Of a DNA stretch of 64,000 nt, positions 26,756 to 36,971 are shown in pieces. Where the stretch lies: the NCBI RefSeq assembly GCF_034479555.1, contig NZ_CP140151.1, positions 2,170,001-2,234,000 of the forward strand, written 5' to 3'. The notes beneath the pieces are model-generated. The model did not search any database, had not been told where the DNA came from, and was given only the letters and a program-made list of their open reading frames with translations. The translations under genes were made by a program, and so were the position numbers. How positions within the stretch are numbered: position 1 is the first letter of the stretch; each line of letters opens with the position of its first letter. This DNA is from Chromohalobacter canadensis (lineage in GTDB: Bacteria; Pseudomonadota; Gammaproteobacteria; Pseudomonadales; Halomonadaceae).

Positions 26756-27502
26756 TCATAGTTTGATGCCACGATGCAGGGCGACGACGCCCCCGGTCAT
26801 GTTGGTGTACTCGACACGTTCGAGCCCGGCGTCTTCCATCATCGCCTTGAGGGTTTCCTGGTCGGGATGCATGCGAATCGATTCGGCCAGGTAGCGATAA
26901 CTCTCGCCGTCCTGGGCGACCCATTCGCCCATACGCGGCAAGACGCGGAAGGAATATTCGTCGTAGAGGCGCGACAGTGCGGCACTCGCCGGCTTGGAAA
27001 ACTCCAGCACCAGCAGACGGCCGCCGGGCTTGAGTACGCGCGCCATGGAGCGCAGCGCGGCCTCCTTGTCGGTGACGTTGCGCAGGCCGAAGGCGATGGT
27101 GATGCAGTCGAAGCTGTTATCGGCGAAGGGCAACGCTTCGGCATTGGCCTGCACGTATTCGACATTGTCGCCGACACCATTGTCGAGCAGCTTGTCGCGG
27201 CCCACACGCAGCATCGAGGCGTTGATGTCGGCGAGGACCACGCGACCGCGGGGACCAACCAGGCGCGAGAACTTGAGGGCCAGGTCGCCGGTGCCGCCCG
27301 CGATGTCGAGCACGTGATGACCGGGGCGCACACCGGCGCGCTCTAGCGTCAGGCGTTTCCAGAGGCGATGCACGCCAAACGACATAAGATCGTTCATGAC
27401 GTCATAGCGGGCGGCGACCGAATGGAAGACTTGCGCCACCCGGTCGGCTTTCTCCTCGACCGGAACTTCCTGATAACCGAAGTGGGTCGTGCGCTTGTCC
27501 AT
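26756..27502 (-). CDS. ubiE: Ubiquinone/menaquinone C-methyltransferase UbiE
   Basis: SAM-dependent methyltransferase of the quinone ring. 248 residues (E. coli 251) from the ATG at 27500-27502, preceded by AAGGAAAGG. Motif I is [50 protein letters not shown] and LLVLEFSKP follow. Earlier in-frame ATGs are not in the family. It heads the ubiE-ubiJ-ubiB cluster and has its own likely promoter. Confidence 0.97.
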   Translation of the reverse strand: MDKRTTHFGYQEVPVEEKADRVAQVFHSVAARYDVMNDLMSFGVHRLWKRLTLERAGVRPGHHVLDIAGGTGDLALKFSRLVGPRGRVVLADINASMLRVGRDKLLDNGVGDNVEYVQANAEALPFADNSFDCITIAFGLRNVTDKEAALRSMARVLKPGGRLLVLEFSKPASAALSRLYDEYSFRVLPRMGEWVAQDGESYRYLAESIRMHPDQETLKAMMEDAGLERVEYTNMTGGVVALHRGIKL

Positions 27503-27557
27503 GACCTTTCCTTGGGCAGGCGTGGGGTGCCCGCGCGGTGCGTGGAAGTGGGGCTGC

Positions 27558-27586
27558 ATTGTAACGTCGCCCCCGGCGTTTGTCGC
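27558..27586 (-). promoter_or_regulatory. Probable ubiE promoter
   Basis: On the minus strand GCGACA, 17-bp spacer, TACAAT (5/6 of the -10). The likely start is about 50 bases before the ubiE ATG, in the gap after the DUF971 gene. Confidence 0.5.
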
Positions 27587-27600
27587 CACGCTGGAGTGTC

Positions 27601-27984
27601 TTATAACTCCTTGATGGTGATGGTGGAAGGCTCGCGCGAGGCACCGGCCTCCTCGAGGCGGCGCAGGTAATCGGCCCACCATTGCTCTTGATGGCGGGCC
27701 ATTTCATAGAGGTAGTCCCAGCTGTACAGGCCGCTGTCGTGGCCGTCATCGAAGTGCAGCTTGAGGGCATAACGCCCGGCCTGGGTGATGTTCTTGAGGC
27801 CGACATCCTTCTTGCCGACCTGTAGAACAGCGGTATCCGGGCCGTGGCCGCGAACCTCGGCGGAGGGCGAGAACACACGTAACAGCTCTGCCGGCAAGCG
27901 GTAGGACGTGCCATCGGCATAGCCGAGCTCGAGCTCGCGGGCCTTCTGATGGTAATGGATGCGCGTGGGAACGTGAGCGGACAT
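27601..27984 (-). CDS. DUF971 domain protein
   Basis: 127 residues from the ATG at 27982-27984, with GGAGG 5 bases upstream. The family core is [16 protein letters not shown] at the start ([20 protein letters not shown]), then [55 protein letters not shown]. The domain is related to the N-terminal part of gamma-butyrobetaine hydroxylase and is linked to iron-sulfur or metal handling in some proteins, but the function of the stand-alone form is not established. It sits between hslU and ubiE, as in Pseudomonas. Confidence 0.85.
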   Translation of the reverse strand: MSAHVPTRIHYHQKARELELGYADGTSYRLPAELLRVFSPSAEVRGHGPDTAVLQVGKKDVGLKNITQAGRYALKLHFDDGHDSGLYSWDYLYEMARHQEQWWADYLRRLEEAGASREPSTITIKEL

Positions 27985-28005
27985 GAGCACCTCCGGTGAG
28001 CTTGA

Positions 28006-28034
28006 AGCTGGAAGAGCGCCGCTTCGCGGCTGGA
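28006..28034. repeat. 29-bp dispersed intergenic element, copy 2
   Basis: Matches 20019-20047 with one change (T28023 against A20036). It lies in the gap between hslU and the DUF971 gene. Confidence 0.75.
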
Positions 28035-28083
28035 TGCATGAGCAAAACGCTTAACTCAAGCGTGGAGAGCTACATGATGATTG

Positions 28084-28134
28084 TCGAGCTTCGAGCTTCG
28101 AGCTTCGAGCGGCTCGTGGCCCGAAGCTCGAAGC
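28084..28134. repeat. TTCGAGC heptamers with facing inverted copies
   Basis: A partial and three perfect TTCGAGC units (28084-28110) are followed by inverted GCTCGAAGC (28126-28134). GAGCTTCG (28100-28107) can pair with CGAAGCTC (28122-28129). It lies directly after the hslU stop on the minus strand and may act as a 3' hairpin for hslVU. Confidence 0.75.
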
Positions 28135-28141
28135 ACACGTC

Positions 28142-29467
28142 TTAGAGAATGTAGCGGGACAGATCTTCGTCGGTGGCCAGTTCGCCGAGTTGCTCGTCGA
28201 CATAGGCGGCATCGATGATCAGCGGGCTAGCCATGTCGCCTCCCTGGAAGGATGGCTCCTCGAGTAGGCGTTCCATTACCGTGTGCAGGCGCCGGGCGCC
28301 GATGTTCTCGGTGCCTTCGTTGACCTGCCAGGCGATCTCGGCGATGCGTGTGATGCCTTCATCGGTGAAGTTCACTTCCAGGCCATCGGTCGCCAGCAGT
28401 GCCTGGTATTGCCGGGTCAGGGCTGCGGACGGCTCGGTGAGGATGCGCTTGAAGTCATCTGGCGTCAGCGCTTGCAGCTCGACGCGGATCGGCAGGCGCC
28501 CCTGCAATTCGGGGATCAGGTCCGATGGCTTGGAGAGGTGGAACGCCCCCGAAGCGATGAACAGGATATGGTCGGTGTTGACCATGCCGTGCTTGGTGGA
28601 CACTGTCGACCCCTCGATCAGCGGCAGCAGGTCGCGCTGCACGCCTTCGCGGGAGACGTCGCCGCCGCTGCCTGAGTCACCGCGCTTGGCGACCTTGTCG
28701 ATCTCGTCGAGGAAGACGATGCCGTTCTGCTCTACTGCCTCGATGGCGCGGTTCTTGATCTGCTCCTCGTTGACGAGCTTGGCGGCTTCTTCGTCGTGGA
28801 GCAGGCGCCGGGCTTCCTCGACGGTCACGCGGCGCGACTCAGACTTCTGCTTGCCCATGTTGGAGAACATGCTTTGCAGCTGGCTGGTCATTTCTTCCAT
28901 GCCCGGCGGCGCGGAGATATCGAAGTTACCACCCTGAGGCGTGACCTCGATGTCGATTTCCTTGTCGTCGAGCTGGCCTTCGCGCAGCTTCTTGCGGAAG
29001 GTCTGGCGCGTCGAGGAGTCGTCGCGGGCATGGTCGTACTCGCTGCCGCGCGGCCGGGGCAGAAGCGCGTCGAGAATGCGCTCCTCGGTAGCGTCCTCGG
29101 CCTTATGAGTGACTTCTTCCTTGGCCTGCTCACGGACCATCTTCATGGCCATTTCGACCAGGTCGCGGACGATCGACTCGACGTCGCGACCGACATAGCC
29201 CACTTCGGTGAACTTGGTCGCCTCGATCTTGATGAACGGCGCCCCGGCCAGCTTGGCCAGGCGACGGGCGATCTCGGTCTTGCCGACCCCCGTGGGGCCA
29301 ATCATCAGGATGTTCTTGGGCACCACCTCGCCGCGCAGACTGTCGTCGAGCTGCATGCGGCGCCAGCGGTTGCGCAGAGCGATGGCCACCGAGCGCTTGG
29401 CTTCCTGCTGGCCGATGATGTACTGATCCAGTGCGTGGACGATCTCGCGGGGAGTCATCTGTGTCAT
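28142..29467 (-). CDS. hslU: ATP-dependent protease ATPase subunit HslU
   Basis: Hexameric AAA+ unfoldase that feeds HslV. 441 residues (E. coli 443), starting [37 protein letters not shown]. Walker A is [15 protein letters not shown]; the pore motif is in [17 protein letters not shown]; Walker B is [15 protein letters not shown]. The intermediate domain is acidic and variable; the C-terminal tail EDLSRYIL is the HslV-activating peptide. Lies 38 bases after hslV. Confidence 0.98.
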   Translation of the reverse strand: MTQMTPREIVHALDQYIIGQQEAKRSVAIALRNRWRRMQLDDSLRGEVVPKNILMIGPTGVGKTEIARRLAKLAGAPFIKIEATKFTEVGYVGRDVESIVRDLVEMAMKMVREQAKEEVTHKAEDATEERILDALLPRPRGSEYDHARDDSSTRQTFRKKLREGQLDDKEIDIEVTPQGGNFDISAPPGMEEMTSQLQSMFSNMGKQKSESRRVTVEEARRLLHDEEAAKLVNEEQIKNRAIEAVEQNGIVFLDEIDKVAKRGDSGSGGDVSREGVQRDLLPLIEGSTVSTKHGMVNTDHILFIASGAFHLSKPSDLIPELQGRLPIRVELQALTPDDFKRILTEPSAALTRQYQALLATDGLEVNFTDEGITRIAEIAWQVNEGTENIGARRLHTVMERLLEEPSFQGGDMASPLIIDAAYVDEQLGELATDEDLSRYIL

Positions 29468-29505
29468 GACGGAGCCCTATGCTGCCCGGGAGCGGTGAGC
29501 GTGGC

Positions 29506-30024
29506 TCACAGTTCCTCGAGGGTGATGTTTTGATTGGTGAAAACGCAGATATCGCCAGCGATTTCGAGCGACTTCTCGGTGATGGCGCGCGCGTCGAGCT
29601 CGGTGTTCTCGAGTAGTGCGCGTGCGGAGGCTTGCGCGTAGTGGCCGCCGGAGCCGATGGCGATGATGCCGCGTTCGGGTTCGACGACATCGCCGTTACC
29701 GGTGAGGATCAGCGAGGCGTTCTTGTCGGCCACGGCAAGCATCGCTTCCAGGCGCCGCAGGGCGCGGTCGGTGCGCCATTCCTTGGAAAGCTCGACGGCG
29801 GCCTTGACCAAGTGTCCTTGGTACTTGTCCAACTGGGCCTCGAAGCGCTCGAACAGGGTGAAGGCGTCGGCCGTGCCGCCGGCGAAACCAGCCAGCACCT
29901 TGCCATGGTGAATGCGGCGTACCTTGCTGGCGTTGCCTTTCATCACCGTGTTGCCGAGCGACACCTGGCCGTCGCCAGCGAGGGCGACATGTTCGCCGCG
30001 ACGTACGGATACGATCGTGGTCAT
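29506..30024 (-). CDS. hslV: ATP-dependent protease peptidase subunit HslV
   Basis: Proteasome-like threonine peptidase. 172 residues. After Met removal, Thr2 of [22 protein letters not shown] is the nucleophile; [26 protein letters not shown] and the [14 protein letters not shown] segment are characteristic. AAGGAG lies 9 bases upstream. First gene of hslVU. No convincing sigma-32 promoter was seen in the 157-bp gap upstream. Confidence 0.98.
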   Translation of the reverse strand: MTTIVSVRRGEHVALAGDGQVSLGNTVMKGNASKVRRIHHGKVLAGFAGGTADAFTLFERFEAQLDKYQGHLVKAAVELSKEWRTDRALRRLEAMLAVADKNASLILTGNGDVVEPERGIIAIGSGGHYAQASARALLENTELDARAITEKSLEIAGDICVFTNQNITLEEL

Positions 30025-30181
30025 GGATGGGAACTCCTTGTGGGGTGTCGGGCACCCGATGACTTGATTGCCGAGGCGCCCGTGGCCCCCAGGCGATAAA
30101 ACAAAACGGTGGCGACGAATGCCATGATGCTCACGGTAATGCGGGCGGCCGGCGGGGAAATCAAGCCGCCCGGGCGCCCCT

Positions 30182-30880
30182 TCAGTTCTGGAGCTTGATC
30201 AGCAGTGGCTCGATGCCTTGCGTCACCATCAGGTCCTGGGCACGCGATAGCTCGCGAGTGTCCTCGTAGGGGCCGACCTGCACGCGGTGCCAGGTCTCGT
30301 CGTTGGAGGTCTGCACTTCGGTGATGTTGGCGAGCAGGCCGAAGTCCTGCAGCCGGCTGGCGAGACGCTCGGCATCGGCCACCTTGCGAAACGAGGCTGC
30401 CTGCAGCATGTACTTGAGTCCATCGGCGGAAGGATCGGCCACCACTTCGTCGGCACGCTCGTCGCTCGTGTCCGCCGAACTCTCACCGCCGCTACTGGGC
30501 GCCGCCGAGGTGTTATCCACCTTGGGCGCGATGACTTCCGATTCCGGTAACAAGGTATAGAACTCGAAGGTCGGCATGCGCGACTCGGAGGCATCTTCGT
30601 TGGAGGTGCCGCTCGGTGAGCCGCCATCGCCTGTGCTGCCTGCCGAATCGCTGCCGGACGAGGCGCTGTTGGAGGGCTTGGGCATTACCGTGGCGACCGG
30701 CGACGGGGCCGACTGCTGAAGGTACTGGGCGAGCACGAAGCCGGCGATCAAGCCGGCCACGCCCCATAGCCACCCCGGAAGGCCTGCGCGCGATGACTTG
30801 GTCTGGCGCTTGCGGCTGGTGGCGCCGCGTGACGCGGCGCGGGAGTTGCCTTTTCCTTGCTGGGCAGGGCGACGAGCCAT
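30182..30880 (-). CDS. SPOR-domain membrane protein (FtsN-like)
   Basis: 232 residues. A basic N-terminus ([11 protein letters not shown]) leads into one membrane span (about 35-55, [17 protein letters not shown]). A long Ser/Pro/acid-rich linker reaches about 150, and a C-terminal SPOR domain ([47 protein letters not shown]) should bind denuded peptidoglycan at the septum. The position between argS and hslV is that of the FtsN-like gene in Pseudomonas and enterics. It probably acts in late cell division; true FtsN orthology is uncertain. Its start is two bases from the argS stop. Confidence 0.85.
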   Translation of the reverse strand: MARRPAQQGKGNSRAASRGATSRKRQTKSSRAGLPGWLWGVAGLIAGFVLAQYLQQSAPSPVATVMPKPSNSASSGSDSAGSTGDGGSPSGTSNEDASESRMPTFEFYTLLPESEVIAPKVDNTSAAPSSGGESSADTSDERADEVVADPSADGLKYMLQAASFRKVADAERLASRLQDFGLLANITEVQTSNDETWHRVQVGPYEDTRELSRAQDLMVTQGIEPLLIKLQN

Positions 30881-30882
30881 GC

Positions 30883-32568
30883 TTACATCTCCTCGGGTGC
30901 GCTGACGCCCATCAGGTCGAGGCCGTTGCGCAGCACCTGGCGCGTGGCCAAGCCCAGTGCCAGCCGGGCATTGCGCAATTCATCGTCGTCGACCATGACT
31001 TTGACCGCGTTGTAGCAGGTGTGGAAATCGGAGGCCAGGTCCATCAGGTACTGGGCGACCTGCTGTGGCTCGCGGGTCTGGGCAGCCCGTTCGACGACCT
31101 CCGGGTAGCGTGCCAGGCGATTCATCAGATCCTTTTCCTGCTCGGTGTCGAGCCGACTCAGGTGCTGCATACCCAGCGCATGATCGAACGCCTTGGCGTC
31201 GGATTCGGCGCGGCGCATCATGCTGCACACGCGTGCATGGGCATACTGGATGTAGTAGACCGGGTTGTCGTTGGACTGCGAGCGGGCGAGGTCGATATCG
31301 AACGTCAACTGCGAATCGGCACGCCGTGCGGCGAGGAAGAAACGGGTGGCGTCGCGGCCCACTTCATCGATGAGATCGCGCAGGGTCACGTAGCTGCCAG
31401 CACGCTTGGAGAGCTTGACCTCGACCCCGGAACGCGTGACCAGCACCATCTGATGCAGCACGTAGTCCGGCCAGCCTTGCGGGATGCCGGTTTCCAGCGC
31501 CTGTAGGCCGGCCCGCACCCGGGTGACCGTGGAGTGGTGATCGGCGCCTTGTTCGTTGATCACGGTGGTGAAGCCGCGCTGCCACTTGTCGTGGTGGTAG
31601 GCGACGTCCGGCAGAAAATAGGTGTAATCGCCGTCTTTCTTGCGCATCACCCGGTCCTTGTCGTCACCGAAATCGGTGGTGCGCAGCCAGGTGGCGCCGT
31701 CTTCTTCATACGTATGGCCGCCGCCGACGAGTGCTTTCACCGTGGCGTCCACCTTGCCGTCGTTGTACAGCGAGGACTCCAGGAAGTAGACATCGAACGC
31801 GACACCGAACGCCTTGAGGTCGAGATCCTGCTCGCGACGCAGGTAGGCGACGGCGAAGTCCTGGATGGCCTCGAGATCCTCGGCATCGCTTTTGCCGGTG
31901 ACTTCTCGGTCATCGGCGGTAATCGTCTCGCCGGCCAGATACGCCTTGGCGACATCGCCAATGTAGGCGCCGCGATAGCCGTTCTCGGGCCACTCGGCGG
32001 CCTCCGGCGTGAGGCCTTTCACGCGGGCTTGCACCGAGAGTGCGAGATTGTGGATCTGGACGCCAGCATCGTTGTAGTAGAACTCGCGGGTGACATCGAA
32101 GCCGGTGGCTTCCAGCAGCCGGCACAGGCAGTCGCCGATGGCGGCGCCACGCCCATGGCCGACGTGTAGCGGCCCGGTGGGGTTGGCGGAGACGAACTCC
32201 ACCTGCACTTTCTGGCCCTGGCCGCTCAGGCTGCGCCCGTAGGTGTCGCCGGCATCCAGAATGCTGGGCACGACCTGGGCGACGGCGTCGGTGGCGGCGA
32301 AGAAGTTGATGAAGCCGGGGCCGGCGATGTCGACCTGGCGGATGGCGGCGCTTTCCGGCAGCGCCGCGACCAGTGCCTCGGCCAGCTCGCGTGGCTTGCG
32401 TCCGGCCGGCTTGGCCAGGGTCAGCGCGAGGTTGCTCGCGTAGTCGCCATGGGCCTTGTCTTTGGTCGGTTCGACCTTGATGGCAAGCGGGGTGTCTTGG
32501 GGAAGAATGCCTTGCTGCTTGAGCTGCGTACCGGCCGCGTCGAGCAGTTCGATGATGGTGTCTTTCAT
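30883..32568 (-). CDS. argS: Arginyl-tRNA synthetase
   Basis: Class I synthetase, 561 residues. The N-terminal tRNA-binding domain has [23 protein letters not shown]. The HIGH motif appears as HVGHGRGA in [22 protein letters not shown]. The second signature is relaxed to KLSKRAG. The C-terminal anticodon-binding domain ends [30 protein letters not shown]. Followed after two bases by the SPOR gene. Confidence 0.97.
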   Translation of the reverse strand: MKDTIIELLDAAGTQLKQQGILPQDTPLAIKVEPTKDKAHGDYASNLALTLAKPAGRKPRELAEALVAALPESAAIRQVDIAGPGFINFFAATDAVAQVVPSILDAGDTYGRSLSGQGQKVQVEFVSANPTGPLHVGHGRGAAIGDCLCRLLEATGFDVTREFYYNDAGVQIHNLALSVQARVKGLTPEAAEWPENGYRGAYIGDVAKAYLAGETITADDREVTGKSDAEDLEAIQDFAVAYLRREQDLDLKAFGVAFDVYFLESSLYNDGKVDATVKALVGGGHTYEEDGATWLRTTDFGDDKDRVMRKKDGDYTYFLPDVAYHHDKWQRGFTTVINEQGADHHSTVTRVRAGLQALETGIPQGWPDYVLHQMVLVTRSGVEVKLSKRAGSYVTLRDLIDEVGRDATRFFLAARRADSQLTFDIDLARSQSNDNPVYYIQYAHARVCSMMRRAESDAKAFDHALGMQHLSRLDTEQEKDLMNRLARYPEVVERAAQTREPQQVAQYLMDLASDFHTCYNAVKVMVDDDELRNARLALGLATRQVLRNGLDLMGVSAPEEM

Positions 32569-32643
32569 GAAATTCCGATGTCCTGTGTCTGGCGCGCGAC
32601 AGGCCGGCGAGCGCCAGGCTGCGCTAAGAGCGTTAGGTCGCCT

Positions 32644-32672
32644 ATTATCGGCGATTGGCCGACGCCTTTAAA
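32644..32672 (-). promoter_or_regulatory. Probable argS promoter
   Basis: On the minus strand TTTAAA (32667-32672), 17-bp spacer, GATAAT (32644-32649). The start of transcription would be about 70 bases before argS. Confidence 0.55.
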
Positions 32673-32734
32673 CCCAGCGACGCGATGTGTCTTTCGTTGC
32701 CGCTCGTGGCGGCTGATGTGAGCGGTGGCTCCCG

Positions 32735-34957
32735 TCAACTCAGGGTTTGTGGATCGACATCCAGCGAGGCGCGTACGCGCCGACTATCGGGGTGATTGTC
32801 CAGCCACTGCACGAGCCAGGCGCACGCACGGTGCAGGGCGCTGCGGCGCGTGTCAGAGAGCATCAGCTGCATGTGATAGCGATTCTGGCGCCGCTCCATG
32901 GGCGCCGGCACCGGCCCCAGGCAGGTGACCGAGGTGTCCTGCGTACTGAGCCATTCGCGCAATGCCTCGGCGGCGGCGGTGGCGAATTCGGCGACGTGTC
33001 CCTCGCGTGCGGCTTCGAAACGAGCCAGCGCCAGATGACGATAGGGCGGCAGGCCGGCCAGGCGCCGTTCTTCCAGCAGTTGGCCGGCGAGCGCTTCATA
33101 GCCGCTGTCGGCGAGTAGGCGCAGGTTGGGGTCCTCGGGGTGCAGGGTCTGGACCAGCACGCGTCCAGGATGCTCGGCACGGCCAGCGCGACCGGCGACC
33201 TGCACCAGCAGTTGGGCACTGTGCTCAAGGGCGCGGAAGTCGCTGGCGTAGAGGCCGGCGTCGGCGTTGACGACGACCACCAGCGTGACATGTGGCAAGT
33301 GATGGCCCTTGGCGAGCATCTGGGTGCCGACCAGCAGGCTGGGTTCGCCGCGTCGAATCTCGCGCAGGATATCCTCGAAGGCTTGCTTGCGCCGGGTGCT
33401 GTCGCGGTCGATGCGATGCACGGGCGTCTCGGGGAATAGTGCGGCGAGTGTTTCCTCGGTGCGTTCGGTGCCGCTGCCCAGTGGGCGCAGGTCGCCACTG
33501 TCGCATTCCGGGCAGGCATCGGGCAGCGGACGGTGAAAATCGCAATGATGGCAGACCAGCTCCTGGGGCTGGCGATGCAGCGTCATGCGGGCATCGCAAT
33601 GCGGGCACTCGGCCAACCAGCCGCACGCGTGGCATGCCAGGGTGGGAGCGAAACCGCGCCGGTTGATGAACACCAACACCTGGTTGCCCGCGTTCAGGGT
33701 CTGGCGGATTGCCTCGATGGCGGGGGCGATCAAGCCGCCTTGGCGGTGGCGCCCGCGTAGGTCGGTCAGCTCCAGGCGTGCCGGGGCGTGTCGGTTGGCG
33801 CGTTGCGTCAGACGCAGATGCCGGTAGCGGCCGCTACGTGCCTGAGCGAGTGTCTCCAGCGCCGGTGTGGCGCTGCCCAGTACGATGGGGATGTTCTCGC
33901 GATGGGCGCGCGCGATGGCCAGGTCGCGGGCGTGGTAACGCAGGCTTTCCTGTTGCTTGAAAGAGCCGTCGTGTTCCTCGTCGATGACGATTACCCCGGC
34001 AGCGGCCAGAGGAGTGAAAACCGCCGACCGGGTACCGATGACGATCGGTGCCCGGCCGGTGCGTGCGGCATCCCAGGCGTCCAGGCGTTCGAGATCGGTG
34101 AGCCCCGAATGCAGGGCGACCACGGGGACCCGAAAGCGTTGCCGGAAGCGGGTCAGCGTTTGCGGCGTCAAGCCGATCTCCGGTACCAGTACCAATGCCT
34201 GGCGGCCACGCGCGAGCACTGCCTCGATGAGTTGTAGATAGACTTCGGTCTTGCCGCTGCCGGTAACGCCATGCAGCAGGCACGGGTGGTAACGCTCAAG
34301 GCCCTCGTGAATCTCGGCGAGGACGCCCGCCTGTTCGCGGGTCAGCGGCAGCGAGGGTTCGGCGAGCCGTGAGCCTGACGCTTCTTCGGTTGCTGTCAGG
34401 CGTTCTTCGTGGCATTCGACGAGGTGCTTGGCCAGCAGGCCCTCCAGTTGGGCGCGGGTGAAGCCTTGTGCGGTGATCGCGCGCGTCATCAATCCACGTG
34501 GGTGCTGGCGCAGCATCGCCAGCAGTTCGGCCTGGCGAGGTGCGCGCTCGAGCGGGCTGGTATCGCCGTCGCGCGCTATCCAGCGCTCCTGATGGCGCGC
34601 CTGCAACGGTCGCCCTTGGCGCAAGGCGACGGGCAGTGCCTGGGCGATGGTGTCGCCCAGCGGGTGTTGGTAGTAGCGTGCAGTGAAGCGGCACAACCAC
34701 CACCAGTCGTCGGGCAAGGGGGCGTCGTCGAGACACGCCAGTACGGACTTGAGCTGCGCGTCCGGTACGTCGCTGCGTTCGGGGCACTCGACCACCACAC
34801 CGATGAGCTGGCGACGTCCGAACGGCACCTTGACGCGAAGTCCTGGGCGCCAGCCACAAGCGGGAACCTCTCGGCAGGGGCGATAGTCGAAGAGGCGTCG
34901 CAAGGGCGTGGGCAGGGCGACCCTGAGTAGGCGCGGCGTATGGTCGGTGCTCGACAA
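32735..34957 (-). CDS. priA: Primosomal protein N' (replication restart helicase PriA)
   Basis: 3'-5' helicase that reloads DnaB at stalled forks. About 740 residues if the TTG at 34955-34957 is the start: GGAGG (34962-34966) precedes it and STDHTPRLLRVALPTPLRRLFDY is the family N-terminus. An in-frame ATG at 34984 lacks a ribosome-binding site but cannot be excluded. Walker A is HGVTGSGKTEVYLQLI; Walker B is VIVIDEEHDGSFKQQ; eight Cys in four CxxC pairs (ACHACGWLAECPHCDARM..VCHHCDFHR..CPECDS) bind two zincs; helicase motif VGTQMLAKGHHLPHV follows. Divergent from rpmE. Confidence 0.95.
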   Translation of the reverse strand: MSSTDHTPRLLRVALPTPLRRLFDYRPCREVPACGWRPGLRVKVPFGRRQLIGVVVECPERSDVPDAQLKSVLACLDDAPLPDDWWWLCRFTARYYQHPLGDTIAQALPVALRQGRPLQARHQERWIARDGDTSPLERAPRQAELLAMLRQHPRGLMTRAITAQGFTRAQLEGLLAKHLVECHEERLTATEEASGSRLAEPSLPLTREQAGVLAEIHEGLERYHPCLLHGVTGSGKTEVYLQLIEAVLARGRQALVLVPEIGLTPQTLTRFRQRFRVPVVALHSGLTDLERLDAWDAARTGRAPIVIGTRSAVFTPLAAAGVIVIDEEHDGSFKQQESLRYHARDLAIARAHRENIPIVLGSATPALETLAQARSGRYRHLRLTQRANRHAPARLELTDLRGRHRQGGLIAPAIEAIRQTLNAGNQVLVFINRRGFAPTLACHACGWLAECPHCDARMTLHRQPQELVCHHCDFHRPLPDACPECDSGDLRPLGSGTERTEETLAALFPETPVHRIDRDSTRRKQAFEDILREIRRGEPSLLVGTQMLAKGHHLPHVTLVVVVNADAGLYASDFRALEHSAQLLVQVAGRAGRAEHPGRVLVQTLHPEDPNLRLLADSGYEALAGQLLEERRLAGLPPYRHLALARFEAAREGHVAEFATAAAEALREWLSTQDTSVTCLGPVPAPMERRQNRYHMQLMLSDTRRSALHRACAWLVQWLDNHPDSRRVRASLDVDPQTLS

Positions 34958-35006
34958 GAGTCCTCCGAAAGGGCGGTGGCACATGGCGTTGCAGGCGCCA
35001 CGCGTC

Positions 35007-35036
35007 TTTTCAGCGATATCACGGCACTGCTATAAT
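35007..35036 (+). promoter_or_regulatory. rpmE promoter
   Basis: TTTTCA (35007-35012), 18-bp spacer, TATAAT (35031-35036) with TGC immediately upstream (extended -10). It predicts a leader of about 130 nt before rpmE. Confidence 0.7.
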
Positions 35037-35118
35037 GCGCGGCCCTTCGGTTGTGGGCCAAGGCGAGTATCGTCGGGGTCGCATGCCGAATCAATCGGTT
35101 GCATCTTTATCAACCCGT

Positions 35119-35153
35119 GTGCGGTGCCTGGCATCGACCAGGTGGCGGCGCAC
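35119..35153 (+). promoter_or_regulatory. Hairpin in the rpmE leader
   Basis: Outer GTGC (35119-35122)/GCAC (35150-35153) and inner CCTGG (35127-35131)/CCAGG (35138-35142) form an interrupted stem 8 bases before the GAGG ribosome-binding site (35162-35165). Ribosomal protein L31 leaders are known autoregulatory RNAs in several bacteria; this could be one, by inference only. Confidence 0.4.
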
Positions 35154-35172
35154 CATAGCGTGAGGCAGCAAA

Positions 35173-35388
35173 ATGAAACAAGCGATCCATCCCGAATACA
35201 AGAAGGTCTCCGCCACGTGTTCCTGTGGCGCGACTTTCGAGCTGGGCTCCACATCCAAAGACGATTTCTACCTGGATGTCTGCTCGCAGTGCCACCCGTT
35301 CTATACCGGTAAGCAGAAGCAGGCGACTACCGGTGGACGCGTCGAGCGCTTCAACAAGCGTTTCGGTGCGGCGCTCAAGCGCGACTGA
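35173..35388 (+). CDS. rpmE: 50S ribosomal protein L31 (zinc-binding type)
   Basis: 71 residues. Cys16, Cys18, Cys37 and Cys40 form the zinc site of the C+ form, as opposed to the zinc-free YkgM-type paralog. The sequence [19 protein letters not shown] and the C-terminal [13 protein letters not shown] are standard. Single-gene unit with its own promoter, long leader and strong terminator. Confidence 0.98.
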   Translation: MKQAIHPEYKKVSATCSCGATFELGSTSKDDFYLDVCSQCHPFYTGKQKQATTGGRVERFNKRFGAALKRD

Positions 35389-35431
35389 GCCAAGCAAGAA
35401 CCGCTACGCCGGCGATGCGCCGGCGTTCGAG

Positions 35432-35467
35432 AAAACCCGCCAAAATTAATGGCGGGTTTTTTTATTT
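35432..35467 (+). terminator. Strong rho-independent terminator after rpmE
   Basis: AAAACCCGCCA (35432-35442) pairs with TGGCGGGTTTT (35450-35460), loop AAATTAA, followed by TTTATTT. A GC-rich hairpin (about 35407-35425) precedes it. Confidence 0.92.
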
Positions 35468-35599
35468 GTGAAAGTCGAAAATGACGCTCCGATAAGGTTT
35501 GTTTTATGCCTGATTTGTCAGGCATAAGTTGCAACAAATGGCTGTTAATTGCTTCAAAAGGTCGCTTAAAAGTCTTTAATGTCGCGAACTTGGCGTAAG

Positions 35600-35626
35600 T
35601 TGTTTGGCGGAATTTTTTTCTATATT
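35600..35626 (+). promoter_or_regulatory. Tentative maeB promoter
   Basis: TTGTTT (35600-35605) and TATATT (35621-35626) with a short 15-bp spacer. The whole stretch 35470-35640 is clearly more AT-rich than its surroundings, so a promoter here is likely even if the exact hexamers are uncertain. The rest of this ~200-base gap shows no gene. Confidence 0.35.
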
Positions 35627-35667
35627 CTGGCGATCATGCCTCCATGCAGACGATTGGAAAAAAGCTC

Positions 35668-36945
35668 ATGAGTGACGAAAAAAGACAAGCAGCGCTGGAT
35701 TATCACGCCAAGCCGATTCCCGGCAAGTTATCCGTTGAGCTGACCAAGCCCACCGAGACATCGAAACATCTGGCCCTGGCGTATAGCCCCGGGGTGGCCG
35801 AGCCATGTCGCGAGATCGCCAAGGACGTGGAAAACGCCTATCTGTATACCGGCAAGGGCAATCTGGTGGCCGTGGTATCCGACGGCAGTGCGATTCTCGG
35901 CCTGGGGAATCTGGGTCCCCTGGCCAGCAAGCCGGTCATGGAAGGCAAGGGCGTGCTGTTCAAGCGCTTCGCGGGCATCAACTCCGTGGACATCGAAGTC
36001 GATGCCGAGAGTCCGCAGGCCTTCATCGATACCGTGGCACGCATCGCTGATACCTGGGGCGGCATCAATCTCGAGGATATCAAGGCGCCGGAGTGCTTCG
36101 AGATCGAGCAAGCGTTGATCGAGCAGTGCAATATTCCGGTCTTCCACGATGACCAGCACGGCACGGCCATCGTCACGGCCGCAGGGCTTCTCAATGCCTT
36201 GGATATCGCTGGCAAGCGCCTCGAAGACGCCAAGATCGTCTGTCTGGGTGCGGGCGCGGCGGCCATCGCCTGCATGAAGCTTTTGGTCTCGTGTGGAGCC
36301 CGCGCCGAGAATATCTTCATGCTCGATCGCAAGGGCGTGGTACACAGCGAGCGTGACGATCTCAACCAGTACAAGGCGATGTTCGCCACCGAAACGTCGC
36401 GCCGTACTCTGGACGACGCCATCGAGGGGGCCGACGTCTTCGTGGGGCTGTCCGGTCCCAATCTGCTCAAGCCCGAGCAACTCGAGCGCATGGCGGCGAG
36501 CCCGGTGGTTTTTGCGTGCTCCAACCCCGACCCCGAGATTCATCCGGACGTGGCCAACGAGACCCGCGATGACGTGATCATGGCCACTGGGCGGTCCGAT
36601 TACCCCAACCAGGTCAATAACGTACTGGGCTTTCCCTTCATCTTCCGAGGGGCGCTGGATGTTCGCGCCACGCGTATCAATGAAGAAATGAAAGTGGCCG
36701 CCGTGCATGCCTTGAAGGATCTGGCGCGTGAGCCGGTGACCCGCGAAGTGCTGGATGGCTATGGCATCGAGTCGCTGGAGTTCGGACGCGGTTATATCAT
36801 TCCCACACCGTTGGACTCGCGACTTCTGGATCGAGTCGCTTCGGCGGTGGCGCAGGCGGCGGTGGATACCGGCGTGGCGCGCAAGCCTTATCCGGCACAC
36901 TACCCGCTGACCAGCATCAAGGACGTTTACGGGCCGCTTCTATAG
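35668..36945 (+). CDS. Malic enzyme, short form (MaeB-type, no PTA domain)
   Basis: Oxidative decarboxylation of malate to pyruvate, probably with NADP. The ATG at 35668 gives 425 residues and starts MSDEKRQAALDYHAKPIPGKLSVELTKP as in Pseudomonas; an ATG 24 bases upstream is less likely. Segments: LAYSPGVAEPCREIAKD, GNLVAVVSDGSAILGLGN, FHDDQHGTAIVTAAGLLNAL, and the dinucleotide loop IVCLGAGAAAIACMKLL. E. coli MaeB has a C-terminal phosphotransacetylase-like domain, which is absent here. Own promoter region and terminator. Confidence 0.92.
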   Translation: MSDEKRQAALDYHAKPIPGKLSVELTKPTETSKHLALAYSPGVAEPCREIAKDVENAYLYTGKGNLVAVVSDGSAILGLGNLGPLASKPVMEGKGVLFKRFAGINSVDIEVDAESPQAFIDTVARIADTWGGINLEDIKAPECFEIEQALIEQCNIPVFHDDQHGTAIVTAAGLLNALDIAGKRLEDAKIVCLGAGAAAIACMKLLVSCGARAENIFMLDRKGVVHSERDDLNQYKAMFATETSRRTLDDAIEGADVFVGLSGPNLLKPEQLERMAASPVVFACSNPDPEIHPDVANETRDDVIMATGRSDYPNQVNNVLGFPFIFRGALDVRATRINEEMKVAAVHALKDLAREPVTREVLDGYGIESLEFGRGYIIPTPLDSRLLDRVASAVAQAAVDTGVARKPYPAHYPLTSIKDVYGPLL

Positions 36946-36971
36946 TCATGTGCCGAGCAGGCACGATGTCG

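Noticed and set aside
30025-30181. Sigma-32 promoter for hslVU
   Set aside because: CCCCAC occurs near hslV, but no CTTGAA-like -35 is found at the right spacing.
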